Shown here in pieces: positions 1 to 13,331 of a DNA stretch of 64,000 bases (positions within the stretch are counted from its first letter, which is position 1; each line of letters opens with the position of its first letter). A model generated the notes under the pieces. The model searched no databases. It was not told where the DNA came from and saw only the letters and a list, made by a program, of their open reading frames with translations. Source of the stretch: Onchocerca volvulus (taxonomy: Eukaryota; Nematoda; Chromadorea; Rhabditida; Onchocercidae). The DNA lies in the NCBI GenBank assembly GCA_000499405.2, contig HG738137.1, positions 25,845,832-25,909,831 of the forward strand, given 5' to 3'. The translations under genes and the position numbers were made by a program.

Positions 1-101
1 ATCTTCATGAAGATGCATGTGCGACTTGATCAGATTAATGGGATAATTGATTTAAAGTTTGTTCAGCCAAAATCTCATAAAATACAAAATTTGAATTCCA
101 G

Positions 102-3100
102 TAGCCGATCCCTGTAGTTTACCAATGGACAAAGGTGAGGGAAATATGCAGCTACAACGTTACTATTATGATGATAATTCCAAGCAGTGCAAGCAGTTCA
201 TTTATCGTGGAATGAAAGGCAATGAAAATAGTTTCAATACTTATGAAGAATGCAAGCAAACATGCATGCGTAGGTATTTCTTGTTAAATTAAATCCTGTC
301 CTGTTTTAGTATTGATTTATCATGGTGACAGAAAGACAGTCACTGCTAGAATCACTGCAAATAAATGATGAGAATACGGAAGGTCATAATCTATAAGCAA
401 TAAGTTCTTATGCCTTTTCCTTAATGTGAATTTTCACAGAGAAACGAGCAAAAGGACTTGTCAAATTTTAGTTGAAGTATAAAAGTCAAATTGTTTTTAA
501 AGTAGAAATGACAAGCGACACGAGTTATTTTTGATTATGCTCGCTTTTCTTTTACATCCCTCATCACTCCATCATCGTTGTTTAGATTTCAGGATGGGAT
601 TTGGTTTGTGAAATATCACCAAAAGTTTCCGAACATCGCAGCTGTTCAGCGAATCGTCGTGAATGTGGTAACGAGCAATGGTGTCACATCGGTACTAGTC
701 CTTATTCTTCGTTATGTTGTGCTGGAGGTTTGTGAATTTGCGATCTCGTTTTTTCAGAAAAGTTAGTAAATAAGCGTGAATATCATTTGCCAGAGCTATT
801 TGATTTTTGTTCAACTTGACTTGCATTATTCAAGATGCTTGATAAATTTGTGTTTGTGGATGATATACTGTTTAGAATGATTGACAGTCTTCACGAATCA
901 GATGAATATTTCAGCAACAATAATTCGAAATCAATTTTTTCGTTTTGAGGATTTAATCAGGGTGGAAGTCTAGTTAAAGTACTCAGTATAAGATGTATTA
1001 AAATACTTAGTGTTACTTCTATTATTGTTACTAATAATTTAAGCAAACATTCTGCTACTTTTTATACTTACAGTTTTCGAAAGGTTTAGTTTATCTTATA
1101 TTCTAAAGTTTACACAAGTGATCTATATGCTATAAATAGCAGCAATTTGAAAAATTCCAGCATCGACCAATCCCTGTGAACTACCTGTTGCACAAGGTGA
1201 AGGAAATGAAACAACTATTCGATGGTTTGCAGATTCGAATGATCATTCCTGCGCCCGAGAGTGCAAAATATTCACTTATAAAGGATTAAAAGGAAATCAA
1301 AATAATTTCCTTACTAAAGAAGATTGCGAACAGCAATGCAAACGTATATATTGAATTTTCTTCAATTAAAAATTTACAATAAGAATGCAAAAAATTAGAC
1401 AATTTTCATATAACTGAATGTGCTTTTTACAACTATTGACAGGAATTTGCGAAGATCCATGTGGTACTGGGCGAATGCTTCTGACACCGAAACATACGCC
1501 ATTTTTTTGCTCTTCAACGAATAATTGTCCACGTAATTATTGGTGTCACATAGGAGCACAAATGAACACCACTGTTTGCTGTCCAAAAAGTGGTAAAATC
1601 GATGTTTTAAACGAATTTTAAAAAATTCACTTCAATGCTAAGCTGACTTTCATTCAATAAAATTTTCTCAATGCGAAGCTGAATATTATCCAGCAGATGA
1701 TTAGAGATTATTTATCATTTTTAGGTACAAATCCTTGTGAGCAACCTATGATTAAAGGCACCGGTAATAGCAATTTACTGAGATGGTATTTTGACCAGAC
1801 TTCACACAAATGTCTCACATTTTACTACCACGGAAAAGAAGGAAATCAAGTTGGTTTTTTAAGAAAACTTTGCTGAATATTCCGAAATTTCATATTTCAG
1901 GAAATCAAGTCAGCAAATCGTTTTCTGAAGTTCTGAACTATGAAAAAATTATTTGCATTAAAGACATTACTTTCATTTCACTTATTTGATCAATCTTACT
2001 GACTTACTTTGCTTTGCTTAGGTAAGATAAACTGTCGCGTACATAATCATTCTGCACGACCGGATATGACATTCTAATTTATAAATAATTCGTCAATTTG
2101 ATTTATGAATTCAAAATTGAGCAATATAACTTATAAGAGAATAAATTTCTCTTTTGCCTGCCTTCATCTATTCTCATTTAAATATTTGTCATTTTCATTG
2201 TCTGCTAATATATTTTTGTTGAATGAATCTGAAATCTGAAATCATTTGCAGAATTCTTTCTTGACAGAAGATGATTGCAAGAATGCATGTCCAGCATATG
2301 AGAATCCGTGCGGTAATGATGAACCGCTTCTGATAAATAATAAGCCAAAAACATGCAATCCGGAAGAACTTTGTCCCCAGACACACTACTGTCACATTGG
2401 AGCGGATGAAAGAGAGAATTACTGTTGTCGCAAAAGTATGTATGCTTTCTACAATTATCGAAAACTTCTCCAACAAAATTTCATGCAAACTTTATTTAGA
2501 ATTTACGGGGTTAATTTTTCGGTGTCACATAGAAGTATACAGAAGATAGATCGAGGCAGTCTTCTTCCGACTATGCCTTTCTTGTTTCAGGATAATGCGA
2601 AAAATTTTGGAAGAAAAGCGAAAATAGAGATGATGTGGGAATAGGATAATTAGACATTAGAATCAAAGTAACATTAAATTCTGAAAAAAACGAATAGCAT
2701 TTGACAATATTGCTCATGAAGAAAAATGGTGCTGCAACGATAGCAATGCTAAAAAGCTGATAATCTATGGCTGAAGATTAAATTTTTGAAATAGCATTAT
2801 GGTGAAATGGAGAGAATATCAAAGGATATGAACTATGAATGATAATTTTGTCAAAATTTATCAAGGAAACTAGTGAAGGAAAATAACATAGGAAATATTC
2901 TGCAATGATGTTCAATGAGACTAATCATTCGTGATTTTCATGTATATTGAAAATTCATTTTAGACGGGAATCCTTGTGATCAATCGATGAATCAAGGAGA
3001 AGGACAATCGTTGCTTTTAAGATATTATTATGATAAGGATTCTCATCGATGCTATGAATTTGTTTATCATGGTTTAAGAGGCAATGCAAACAATTTCTTA

Positions 3101-5872
3101 AGTGAAGAAGATTGTGAAGCAACGTGTCCCGGTAAGTATTAGATTCTTAAGAATGACATCTGGTTCTTATGAATCCAACGAAGCTCTCTAAAATTTCTTG
3201 CTCTTTCAAGATTTTCAGTTTCATCAGAATTATGGAAGAATCATTCAGAAGTATGATTAAAATGCTCGATTCTTCGATATTCGATAGAATATATCTTATA
3301 AGTTTGCCAAAAGCAAATATCATCGATATTTCATCTTATCCTACCTGTTGCAAAAGATTATACCCAAAACTTACCGATTGCAAATGATAATATTTAACAA
3401 TTTTTGTAGTAGTACCAAATCCATGCGAATATGGGAAACCACTTAAGAATGCTCAAAACGAACCGATAATTTGTGGTGGCAGTGAAAGTTGTCCCGAAAA
3501 TTATTACTGTCATATTGGAAGTTCTCCAGAAACGACAAACTGTTGTCCGGGATGTTTGTATTTACTTTTCCATTGATCTAATTAGAGCTAATTTTTCTGT
3601 TTACTGAAATAGTCCTATAATTAGAGAAAAATGTTGACATTTGTAGAAGTTCAACTAAATCAAAAAAAAAAAAGAAAATGATAAAAGAATGAAAATAATT
3701 ATCTTGATATCAATAAATTATGCTCTAAAAATGCTTACAAAATAGTTCTCATCGAAATTTTATGTTTACAGACATGTTGGACTTTATCATTAGTAAAATT
3801 TGATATTTCAGCTAATGACACATGTAATTTGCCGTTAAAAGTTGGCAAAGGCACCGAAAAACTACGAAGATGGTATTATGATCGCGAAGAAAAAATGTGT
3901 CATCAATTTATTTATCGTGGTCTTCACGGCAATGCCAACAATTTCGTCACTCGAGAAACTTGTCAACAAAATTGCGAAGGTTGAAATTTCATGATTAATA
4001 ATTTTTTTCTTTCATAATTTTACAATTTTATAATTTTTCATAGTTTCATAATTAATTTTTCATAATTTTTTTTCTATTTCACAAATAATTTTATGAAAAA
4101 AAGATTTCATAATTTCAAATTAAAGACTTTTTCATTCAATTTTTCACATCTTTTGATTCCTTCTCTTCTGTCACTCAATAGTATTGATATTATAACTCAA
4201 TATATCAGAATTTATTTTGTGATAACGGGTTGAGAAAGTAAACAAATGATGGGAAATATGAATAATCCGATCGAGACAAGCGCTTGATGGATAATTTTGG
4301 GAGTATGCTGCATCACTGATGGTCAGTGGTCAGTGATCGAAAAAAAAATAAACGCTCATATGTTTTGTTTTATTAAAAATATGCTTCTTCCAGAAATGAA
4401 TCCATGTGGAAGTGGAGCATCGTTGACGGACGAGGCGGGAAGGCGAATTTTTTGCAGGCCAAATCGATCTGATGATTGTCCAAATGATTACTATTGTCAT
4501 AGAGGATCATCATTTTTAACAACGCAATGCTGTCCTCGACAAGGTAAGCCTCTTTTCAAAAAATTCCTTGAGTAAGATTCAATTTTTTACTTTCGGAATT
4601 ATCAAAAATTTTTTATATTTTTAAAAAAAATTCGATAAATGATTCAACATAAGATGAAAAGACACCGGTTACTTAAAGAAAATGGAAACTAAGAAAAAAT
4701 CTAGGAATTATCTTTCTAGGAATTACTGAAAATGGAAACTAAAAAGGAGATGAAGAAAACAGCACATGAATAAATGAAGCAAATATTTCAAAAAGACGAA
4801 TTTCAGGTCAAAATCCATGTGAACAAATATTCTCCATTGGATATGGCAGTGAAGCGATTCCAAGATGGTTCTATGATACAAGCCGTAAGAAATGTACGAA
4901 ATTTACTTATAGCGGTATTGGTGGCAATGAAAATAATTTCCTTTCAAAGGAAAGCTGCGAAGAATCCTGTAGAGGTGATTTTTCCTGTAAATTAGAACAG
5001 AAGCAACAAGTTTGTAAGATGAAATTTGGCTCGGACCGTTAATTCTTCAGAGTAGGAGATATACTTTCAAGAAAACACAATATACAACAAATAAAATTCT
5101 TTTAAATAAAAAAGATAATCAGAATTTGATTAATCAAAAAAAAAAAAAATCAAAAAAAGATTCTTCTTCTCTCTCTCCTTTTGTCAATATTGATCAAAAT
5201 TGTGTCGCATTCAGGAAGCGAGGATTATTGTCCTCATGGCGATCCACTTATGGAAGCATCTGGAAAAGGTTTGGCCAAATGTGGGGTAGATGAAGCATGT
5301 CCGCTTGGATATATTTGCAATATGAATATTAGGAGAAATACCACTGCGTGCTGCCAAGTATCTTTAATTTCCTTTGCACTTCAAAGAAAATATGGTTTTT
5401 AGTCCAAAATAGCAAACTTTAAACCTTAATTTTATGCCATGAAATGATTTTAAGTTTTACTCGTTATTTAGTAAATTTTTTTAAGTTTTTCAGTTTTTAT
5501 AGGATCCTGCAAATTTCTGCCTACAACCAATGGATCCAGGACGAAAATGTAAGGAATTTGAAACCCGATATGGATATGATCCAGAATTAGATGATTGCGT
5601 CTATTATCAATATGGAGGTGCTTCATTTTTGATTGTTAAGAAAGTTTATTTTTTGCTAATAGTAGCAGTAATTTGCTAAGCTAAATTGGCTTGCTAAAAA
5701 TTAAAATTAAGCCCAGTATTGAGATTTCAATTGTGGCCATGATGCGATACTTGAGATATCAGAGATCTATTTGAAAATGATTTCGCTCAATTATTATGCA
5801 GGTTGTGATGGTACGTTAAATAATTTCGAAACATTGGAAAAATGTACTGAAATTTGTTGCAAAAACGATTGA
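102..5872 (+). CDS. Kunitz/lustrin multidomain secreted protein, 3' part (5' end outside window)
   Basis: Exons read as 102-269, 593-727, 1161-1343, 1443-1592, 1725-1849, 2252-2435, 2964-3131, 3410-3553, 3812-3979, 4394-4543, 4807-4974, 5215-5357, 5503-5617 and 5802-5872, with TGA at 5870-5872. Kunitz modules (NPC start, aromatic WYYD/RYYYD core, GNxNNF, paired C near the end) alternate with six-cysteine lustrin-type modules (CP..Y/W-CHIG...CC). Seven Kunitz and six lustrin modules are visible. Apart from the third Kunitz domain (split at 1849/2252) and the 3' end, each module is one exon bounded by phase-1 introns, so modules can duplicate without shifting frame. Kunitz domains usually inhibit serine proteases, and nematode Kunitz/lustrin proteins are linked to cuticle and matrix. 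A secreted role here is inferred from cysteine content, because the signal peptide lies outside the window. Odd point: the first six Kunitz modules lack two of the canonical cysteines. The exact orthologue is not recognised. Confidence 0.9.
5503..5872 (+). other. C-terminal six-cysteine Kunitz domain
   Basis: Last two exons (5503-5617 and 5802-5872) of the Kunitz/lustrin gene. Unlike the six preceding Kunitz modules, this one keeps Cys2 in GRKC and Cys4 in YGGC, so all three canonical disulfides can form. The residue after Cys2, which would be P1, is Lys, predicting trypsin-like specificity. Cys1-Cys2 spacing is one residue longer than in BPTI by eye. The GN of the usual GNxNNF is replaced (DGTLNNF), and an extra Cys follows Cys6. 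The protein ends four codons after that Cys. Inhibitory activity is inferred. Confidence 0.8.
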
Positions 5873-6085
5873 ACTAATGGTCGAATGAGAAATTTCAACA
5901 GATGACTTCTGTGATTTGTGAATCAATGAATGTTGTTCCTTTTTTCAAATTATTAAAAATAATAATAACAGCAGTAATAACGCAGGTAATAGTGGAAATT
6001 GTAATGAAGAAAGAAATGATAAAAAAAAAAATATCGGCTCAAATTTAATCATAAAATTATGTCATAAAACTGAATCAAACTTCCA

Positions 6086-6091
6086 AATAAA
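6086..6091 (+). terminator. Candidate polyadenylation signal of the Kunitz/lustrin gene
   Basis: AATAAA, the first exact copy I noticed downstream of the TGA at 5870-5872. The hexamer is common by chance in A+T-rich DNA, so this is only a candidate. Confidence 0.35.
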
Positions 6092-9000
6092 TCCAAATTT
6101 GAAATTTTAAAAATTGGGAGGAAAATTGTGGAAAATTTCTTTTTTACATTCCCTCTCGAAATTTTAAGGGAAAATTCATTCTGTAATTTGATTCAGTATT
6201 GTCAAGAAAGTTAAGATTTACTATTCCGTTTTTTCATTTTATTGAAATGTTGTTAGATAGTAAAGATTTTATTCAAGTTATCATCCTGAACCAGCTTTTA
6301 TACTCAGGTCCCATTGCCCTTACAAATTAAATGGTCATTTTTGTCTTGCAAATAATTTTCAAATATATTAGAGTTTTTAAAGTTTACTGGTTATCAGAGT
6401 GGAACTTATTACACCAGAGATGATACTACTGTGGTTGGTCATTTATTTGCATAGCATTTTTTAAATGATGGTCAAATATCTTAAGACATAAATTTGCTTG
6501 CTTTACAATAGTGGGATAAGTGGAATGATTTCAAAAATTCTTTCATTGTACATTCGATCAAAATTGTGTGTATTTCTTAAATCCAAGTGTTGTTGTATGT
6601 AAATTTTGTTGAAAAAATTAATCGTTTTGATCTATTTTTGCTGCAATTAGCATTGCATTAGACTTTGTATTGGTCATCGTAAAAAGATGTAAGTGGACTT
6701 TTTATATTTAACTGCATTGTTTGTTATTCAGTTTTTTTACAATTTTTTTTTTTTTTTTTTGAATTTTTGTTTTCATAATAAAAAGTTTTTCAGCTGTGCA
6801 TGTTATGTATACGTGTGTACAGGTTTCCCAATCTGCAAATGCTATCATTGATAATTCTTCATTTTAAATAAAAATTGTTAAAATAAATTTAAAATGCTGA
6901 TTTGAGCAATTTTAATATGCCTTTAAATCACATTTTTATTTCCTAAAGGCGTTAGTGTGAAATCGTAAGAAAAACCATTTCATCTCATACATCATTTTAC
7001 TTAACTATTTTTCTCACTCTTTGAATTTAAAATTATTAATGGTAGTATTTCGTTTCACTAAAAAGTTTTTGTCCTCCAATTTTTGTAACGAAATAAAATT
7101 TTGAAATGCCAGCGACTATGACGCATTTCATGAAATAGGACAGCTGTAAAGCATGATCAGTTACGCTCTAATAACAAATACCCATTTACCATAATGGTCT
7201 ATTATTTATGTTCAATTTTCGAATGATACAAAATAGCTGCCTAATTTTGGGTCAATCTACTTGTAGCGGTGCAAATAAACGGCACTGATTTCATCAGTTC
7301 ACAAATTGAGCACTCAAATTATCAGCAATACACGAAGAATAATAAAATGCGGAAACGTGAACTACTAACATTGGATGCAGGTCGCAGGAAGTGCAGCATG
7401 CAGTTTTACTTTTTCAATTTTTTGAATAAATAAGTGCAGTATGTGTAAGTCGAAATGAAATCATTTCCAAGTAAATGGTTAAGAAAGGCTGTACTAGAAA
7501 TCAAAATCCATTCGAAGGTGTTGAACATTTGGTGACACATTTGAGGAAGGAAAGATCGATTGGAACGAAATTAAATGCAAGTAATTAAGCAACTTACACT
7601 GAAGGATCAATTTATAGTACGTCATTCACAAAAGTCACTCATTTCTGTTTGACTGTTCATACGACTTTATTGTATTTGAATTTGCATTTAATGCAAATTC
7701 AAAAAAGTTGAAATCTGTCATCACCCAATTCAACTTGCCGAAGATGAATGATATGACTGCCATCATACGACAAGTCGATAGAAAGGAAAATTGCGGCAAA
7801 AAATGAATGGCCTCAATTTTTCGTCATCAAATAATTAACTAACATAATAATCTTTTGTGTTCATTCATTTCATTGCTGTTATTTCATTTCATTGATAATA
7901 GGATGATACTTGATTTCTCACAAAATCGTCTTCTCTTACAATAATTAGAAGAAAAGTTATTGGTGAACGGGAAGTTAATGCAATGTTTGACGGAAGAACT
8001 TTGCACGCGCAGATATTTCGTTTTTTACTTTAAACATTCTCATGCTACATGTCAACTTCGAAAAAAATGTTCAGTTAACTGACAATTTATAGAAAATTTA
8101 TGATTGAGTTTTTGAAAGATGCAAAAATGTTTTTTGAAAAGGATGCATGATTAAATATTCGCTATCGAATAAAGCTAAATTTGTCATAAAAATTCCATTT
8201 TAATTTCATCCAATATTCATAGATAATCCTAGTTAAATTCTTGAGATTCGAAAGTTGAATGATCTATTTGTCAGTTACGACTGTATTATTATGCTTTAAT
8301 AGAAAAAATCGATCTGAACAAATGTTCACGATATATTGAGTAAACGAAATGAAATTAGAACAAATATTTCACCGAAATCATTTTCCTGCAAGTTTAAATG
8401 TTTCTCACATTAGTTTCGCTTATGTAACATAGAACAGTGAGAATTGATAACAGATTTGAATTGATAATCGATACTAATCGTCGCATTCAAATGAGAAATA
8501 TTCGCATTTAGAAGGCTTGAAGCGAATTCGATATTTATGACTAATCTATCGGTGCCAGGCTATATACAAGCCTTTTCATCCACCCATTCATCGTTTTTCT
8601 ACTCCTTCCTACCTCCGATATCATCAATGAAATGAGAAATAATATCAACCTGTTCCACTGGTCATTATCTCAATTCTCCTCGTATAGAACACAATCGATT
8701 AATCTTATTGATTTTTTCTGATGTTTTATGCTACTATTTTATTTATGTCCCATGAAGTTTTGAACTTTCTTCCAATTCAACGCATTTATCCATTTGGAAT
8801 TTGTAGATTAACTCTTTTTTTGATTTCTTGATTTTATTCTAATAAAAAAATTCAAATTGCGACAGAAATAAAATTTTGATGCCAATTTTAGTTTCATAAT
8901 TGAAGATACTGAACAGACCTTAAGATATTCTGCTTGCCCGAGGGCAAAAATGACCAGAGTTATTCGGTGGATGAGTCATCGACAACCATCGAATTCTCAA

Positions 9001-12000
9001 TTCACGATAGAATACATTTTATTTCAATAAATGAATGTTAGAATTCCCATTCACCGTGGTTTTCAGTCTCTATAAGCCTCGAAATTGAATATTAAAATTG
9101 GAAATGCCTTCGCTTTCAAAAATTACTATTTCGTGTGAGCAACAAGTTAAAAATGATGATATTACAACACCAAGTAAAGAGGTAAATGAATAAGCAGAAA
9201 GTTTCCGAAAAATCGATGAAATCGGAAAATTGAAGTTTTCGGAATTCCAAATATTAAATTAATTTTCCATTAAGCTTTCCAAAAGCATTCCATGTATACC
9301 TCCCATCTTTTTCGATCCCACAAAAAACATTGCGAATGGCAAGTCAATTTTGTGATGAAAATGAAATCGAAAAAAAAAAAAATTCGCTAAATGTCTTGAA
9401 AATATCGAAAACATTCGTTATTCAAACGATATTTTCCAGTCAAACTGTTTTTGTAAGTTAATAATTAGTAAATAAACTCGAAACTGTGCTTGTAATGCAA
9501 ATCTTTTACTTCTCAGCTTCTCTTCTCTTTTTTTTATCTTTCATTTTCAATTTTTTAGATTTAATTGCTCAGAAAAATCATGAATTTGAAAGCCAACGAA
9601 TCTTTCATAAATCTTTCTATCTAAAACGGAATATTTGCTGATTGTTAAAGTTGCAATAATATTATTGTCATTCGTAAAATAACATTATAAGAGTCAAAAA
9701 TACCTTTGAATTAATTTTAGATACTTTTTTTCATCTAATTTCGAAAATACATTTCCTCATACTATAAAATATTTTATGATTTCATTAGATAGCGATTCAA
9801 AAAGTCAGAAGATTTTGATTTCGAATTAAAATATCTGTGTGATAAGATTTCATGTACAATCGTCTATTCCTTAGTTTGAAAGTATTTCCAGTAGTGTAAT
9901 AAGGAAATTTAGCATTCCTTTCAAATCTTGTTTGAAAATAAAAAAAAAAAAAAAACTTGATACTGATAGTTTGCTGCTTTCATTTGTAATCCCCACTTTA
10001 TTTCTATTTCTTTTCAATTTCAAACTTCGTTTAGTAATTTTTTAAAAAATTTTCTCAATATTTTTAAGCTCAGTTGCACATTGTCACATTAGTTGGTATC
10101 TTACATCCACATTTCATTCCAGCTGATAACATGTCGCAACAATATGCTGGATGAGCAATCTTTCATGTTGGTATGATTGTAAAAGTAATTCAACTAAGTA
10201 CAAATAAGTTTAGCCGTAAAAACTTGAATAAAAATATATATTTGAAGCCTTGAAAGATGCACCAATCAGTTGATCAGCAATGTTTAAAAAAGAGCCAAGA
10301 TCGAAATTCTACCATCTATTGCAAGGCTCAATTTTATGGCCAATTTTACATGATGCATGTTGTTCGACAGCAAAGTAATTTTATATCCTTTAGCCTTAGA
10401 GAAAATTGCTTTCGAACAAAATGAATCATATTTACTGTCAATAAAATATCCATGCAGGACGAAAATTACGTAGTGTCATTGGTAAGCTTGGAATTCAACT
10501 TGGATAAAATACTGGAATCAGATAAGTGGTAAAAAGATGGAAAGAATTTTGCGCTTTACGTGTATTTTTTAAAATGTTTGATATCCAGAAGCTACTTATC
10601 GATCAGATATTTCAGAGTGAAAATCATTGCAGAGATTTGTTAGCAATGAAAAGGATTGTTTAGATGTAGTCATTAAATCATTAATTACTATCCAACAATG
10701 ACATTAATTGGCAAACTTTCCTTTTGCTTAATTAAAATCTCTGTGAACATTCGTCATTGGAAGTTATAAACTTACTTAAATTAGTGAAACTTTGAAAATA
10801 CCGCTAGAGGTTGAAAGAAGAAGTTCGTCACAGTCTCCCATGAATATGCATTCAAGTTGAGCTCCTACCAGGCCTTCCAAAGAAATATATTTTATTGAAA
10901 AGCAAACAAATGGAATATTATGTTCAAAAAGAGAATTTTATGGCAAGCTTTCCTAAAATTTGAGAAGTTTGCAAAGCGTTTGATTGACAGAAGTTTGAGA
11001 TGAGAAGAGGAAATTTAACTTTAAATAACTCATTTCCTGCGGTTTAGAAAGGAAAATATCGTTGATTTTCAAATGAAACGAAAATTTAAAGTGTTAATAA
11101 GTCGACATTTTAAGGCAGTCAGCGTTTTTTCCCTTCTTCTTTTTTTTTTTTTTTTTTAAGAGTAACTCTTTAGTGCAAAATTTCAGCTAACTTTATTTTA
11201 TTAAGTGAAAAGTTTTTAATAAGAAAGATCGAGGTGAAGAAAATTGGAAAAATTCTAATTGTCAATTTTTAAAATGAAATTCTTTTGTGGTATGACAGAA
11301 TTGATGAAAAAAGCGAATAACATTTTTGCATTGATAAGAAATATAATCTCTTCAAAAACTTTTATTTGATATTATTATCAGTAGGATAAGAGCTGATGGT
11401 CTTGAAATTTTGGATGATCTCTAAAATTAAATGCTAAGAATCAACCGTTTCTTCCATTTCCATGACACATTTTTCTCATTCTCTTTTTTGAATCTTTTGA
11501 GATCGTTTCATCGTTTAGTTTGTCCATTTCATAAGGAACGAAAAACTAAAGCTTTCTACGAAAAGTGTTACACTTCGATTCACATTTGATTATTACCTTC
11601 TGATATCTCATGATAATAATACGATTGTAATAATTTTTGATTCTGTTTTAAGAAAAAGGTAAATTTCCTCTGAGCATTGGTACTCCTGTTAAAACTAAAT
11701 GTTAAAATGCGGTCTTTTTGGTAGAGAGGGGATTATTGCAGTTTGCAATATCAAATTACATAGAAGCTATATTTATTAAGTTTCAGGTTAGCATCCATCT
11801 GAAAATAAAACTCGAATAGAAACAGCAAAACGGACGGAAATTCATTCAACCGTTTCTTCACTTTCTTCTAGCCGTTACAGGAATGAATTTTCATACCCAT
11901 GCAAAATCTTGTTTAACTGCAAGTGTGACAGTCATTGAATCGGCAAATTATGAACGATAATTTGTCAACTTCTCTCAACTACTTTCCTACTCCTAAATAT

Positions 12001-12678
12001 CATTGCTATAGATAATCATTTGGAATAAATCCTATTGATAGCTTATTTGTATGGCATTAATCTTTAGGATCATGTTGATCAGATCAGAATGAATGTATAT
12101 TTAGTATAGCAAAATCAGATACGGAATATCACCGATAGTTCATCGATTGGCTAAAATATCTCATTGAATTTATTTCTTTATTACAAAATAAAGACGACTT
12201 TGAATTATTGAATTAAATCAAACTGTTCTTTTAAAATGTCCATTTCTTCATTTCATTCCTAAATTATTCACAAAAATGAAGCAACGATGAAGCATTCTAT
12301 TTCAAATGGCGCCAAATGAAGGTCATTGAACGAAAGAATGAAAACCTGTATTTTTATAAAGATATCTTGTTGAATATCCGGATCCGATGAAGAAAACTTG
12401 ATTTTGAAAATTACAAAAGGAACAAAGAACATAAGAGTCATTGAATTTAAATACGCTTAGTCAGAAATATTTGTTTAGTAAAATTTAAAAATGAAATCAG
12501 TAAACGAGATTTCAGAAACGTGAGCATTTGGAATGGTAATAATAGCACGAGTTGCGAAGCAATAATACTTTTGTTTGGCTCGAATGGAGAAATATTCACT
12601 CGTTAATGCCATATGTACAAGCTAGCCTATTTTATGAGTCTATTTTGGTAAATCCCATGTTCCCCTCTTCGACGACGC

Positions 12679-12719
12679 ATATATATTATTTGTAGAGTTG
12701 CGATCACAAGATGACGTCA
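12679..12719 (+). promoter_or_regulatory. Possible promoter patch: TATA-like run plus CRE-like palindrome
   Basis: A TATATATTA-like run at about 12679-12689 is followed by a perfect TGACGTCA palindrome at 12712-12719, which is the CREB/ATF-type binding site of animals. It lies 90 nt upstream of the first candidate ATG (12809) and about 610 nt upstream of the ADAMTS signal-peptide exon, so it could serve either. No functional evidence beyond position and sequence. Confidence 0.3.
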
Positions 12720-12808
12720 AATCCAATCAGTCACCCTTCGGATATTTTGCTTTGCATGTAATCGCCGAATTTTATTTCCCCGTCTCTCCTCAACATTTGA
12801 CAAGTGAT

Positions 12809-13135
12809 ATGAGGAGATATATGTTCCGTGCTAGAATGGAAATGTTGGTAAGTAGTAGAGAAAGCGAAACGTGAAACTGAATGAAATTACCAGTGTTACA
12901 GGATGCGATATTTCGTACGACTCCTGAGTTGAAGCGATCGAAAGTTGTCCAGACTAGCGATCATTATGATGATGATTATCAGAGCGATAACTATTATGGC
13001 GCAGCAAGTCTTCTCGATCCTACTGTGACAGTCATCAATCCTTCTGAATCACGCAAATCTACCTTTCCTGTTTCATACATATGCTTGTTCTGTTTTTATT
13101 ACTACAATGAACCTTTGCTGTTCGAATTGAATTAA
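12809..13135 (+). CDS. Candidate small two-exon ORF or alternative 5' exons of the ADAMTS gene
   Basis: An ATG at 12809 opens a 13-codon exon ending in a good donor (TTG|GTAAGT, 12847/12848). A 54-nt intron ends with TTACAG at 12901, and the downstream exon stays in frame to a stop at 13133-13135. The joined product would be about 90 residues, with an Asp/Tyr-rich centre (HYDDDYQSDNYYG) and a hydrophobic, aromatic C-terminal part. I do not recognise it. It could be a real small gene, a 5' leader exon of the ADAMTS transcript, or chance. The GT at about 13072 (CCT|GTTTCA) could be a donor leading to another exon. Transcript data would be needed to choose. Confidence 0.3.
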
Positions 13136-13331
13136 TCAATGGTGAATGTATTTGCTGTCGTCAGAAATTCATGAAAATCACAAATTTTCTATTGGGAAAG
13201 AATCAGTGGATTATTGCCTACTTTGCTATTCTATCTGTGGCCTGGTCCTAAAGACTCATAATCAATGGCCTAAAATTATTATCTTTGCTACGAGAGATCA
13301 ACATTTCGAATCATATAATTATTGCTCACGG

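Larger units (their letters stand above)
5873..12808. other. Intergenic region, about 7 kb, no gene supported
   Basis: I found no exon-like stretch with flanking splice sites, no tRNA-like box pair and no recognisable family on either strand. The DNA is A+T-rich with homopolymer tracts (for example T-runs near 6741-6760 and 11141-11158). An AATAAA hexamer at 6086-6091, 214 nt after the Kunitz gene stop, is a possible polyadenylation signal. Confidence 0.6.

Noticed and set aside
2246..2644. 132-codon open frame on the plus strand
   Set aside because: The first two thirds are a genuine Kunitz/lustrin exon (2252-2435); the rest runs past a clear GTATGT donor into intron.
3169..3387. 72-codon ORF between Kunitz and lustrin exons
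   Set aside because: It lies wholly in the intron 3132-3409 and shows no family resemblance.
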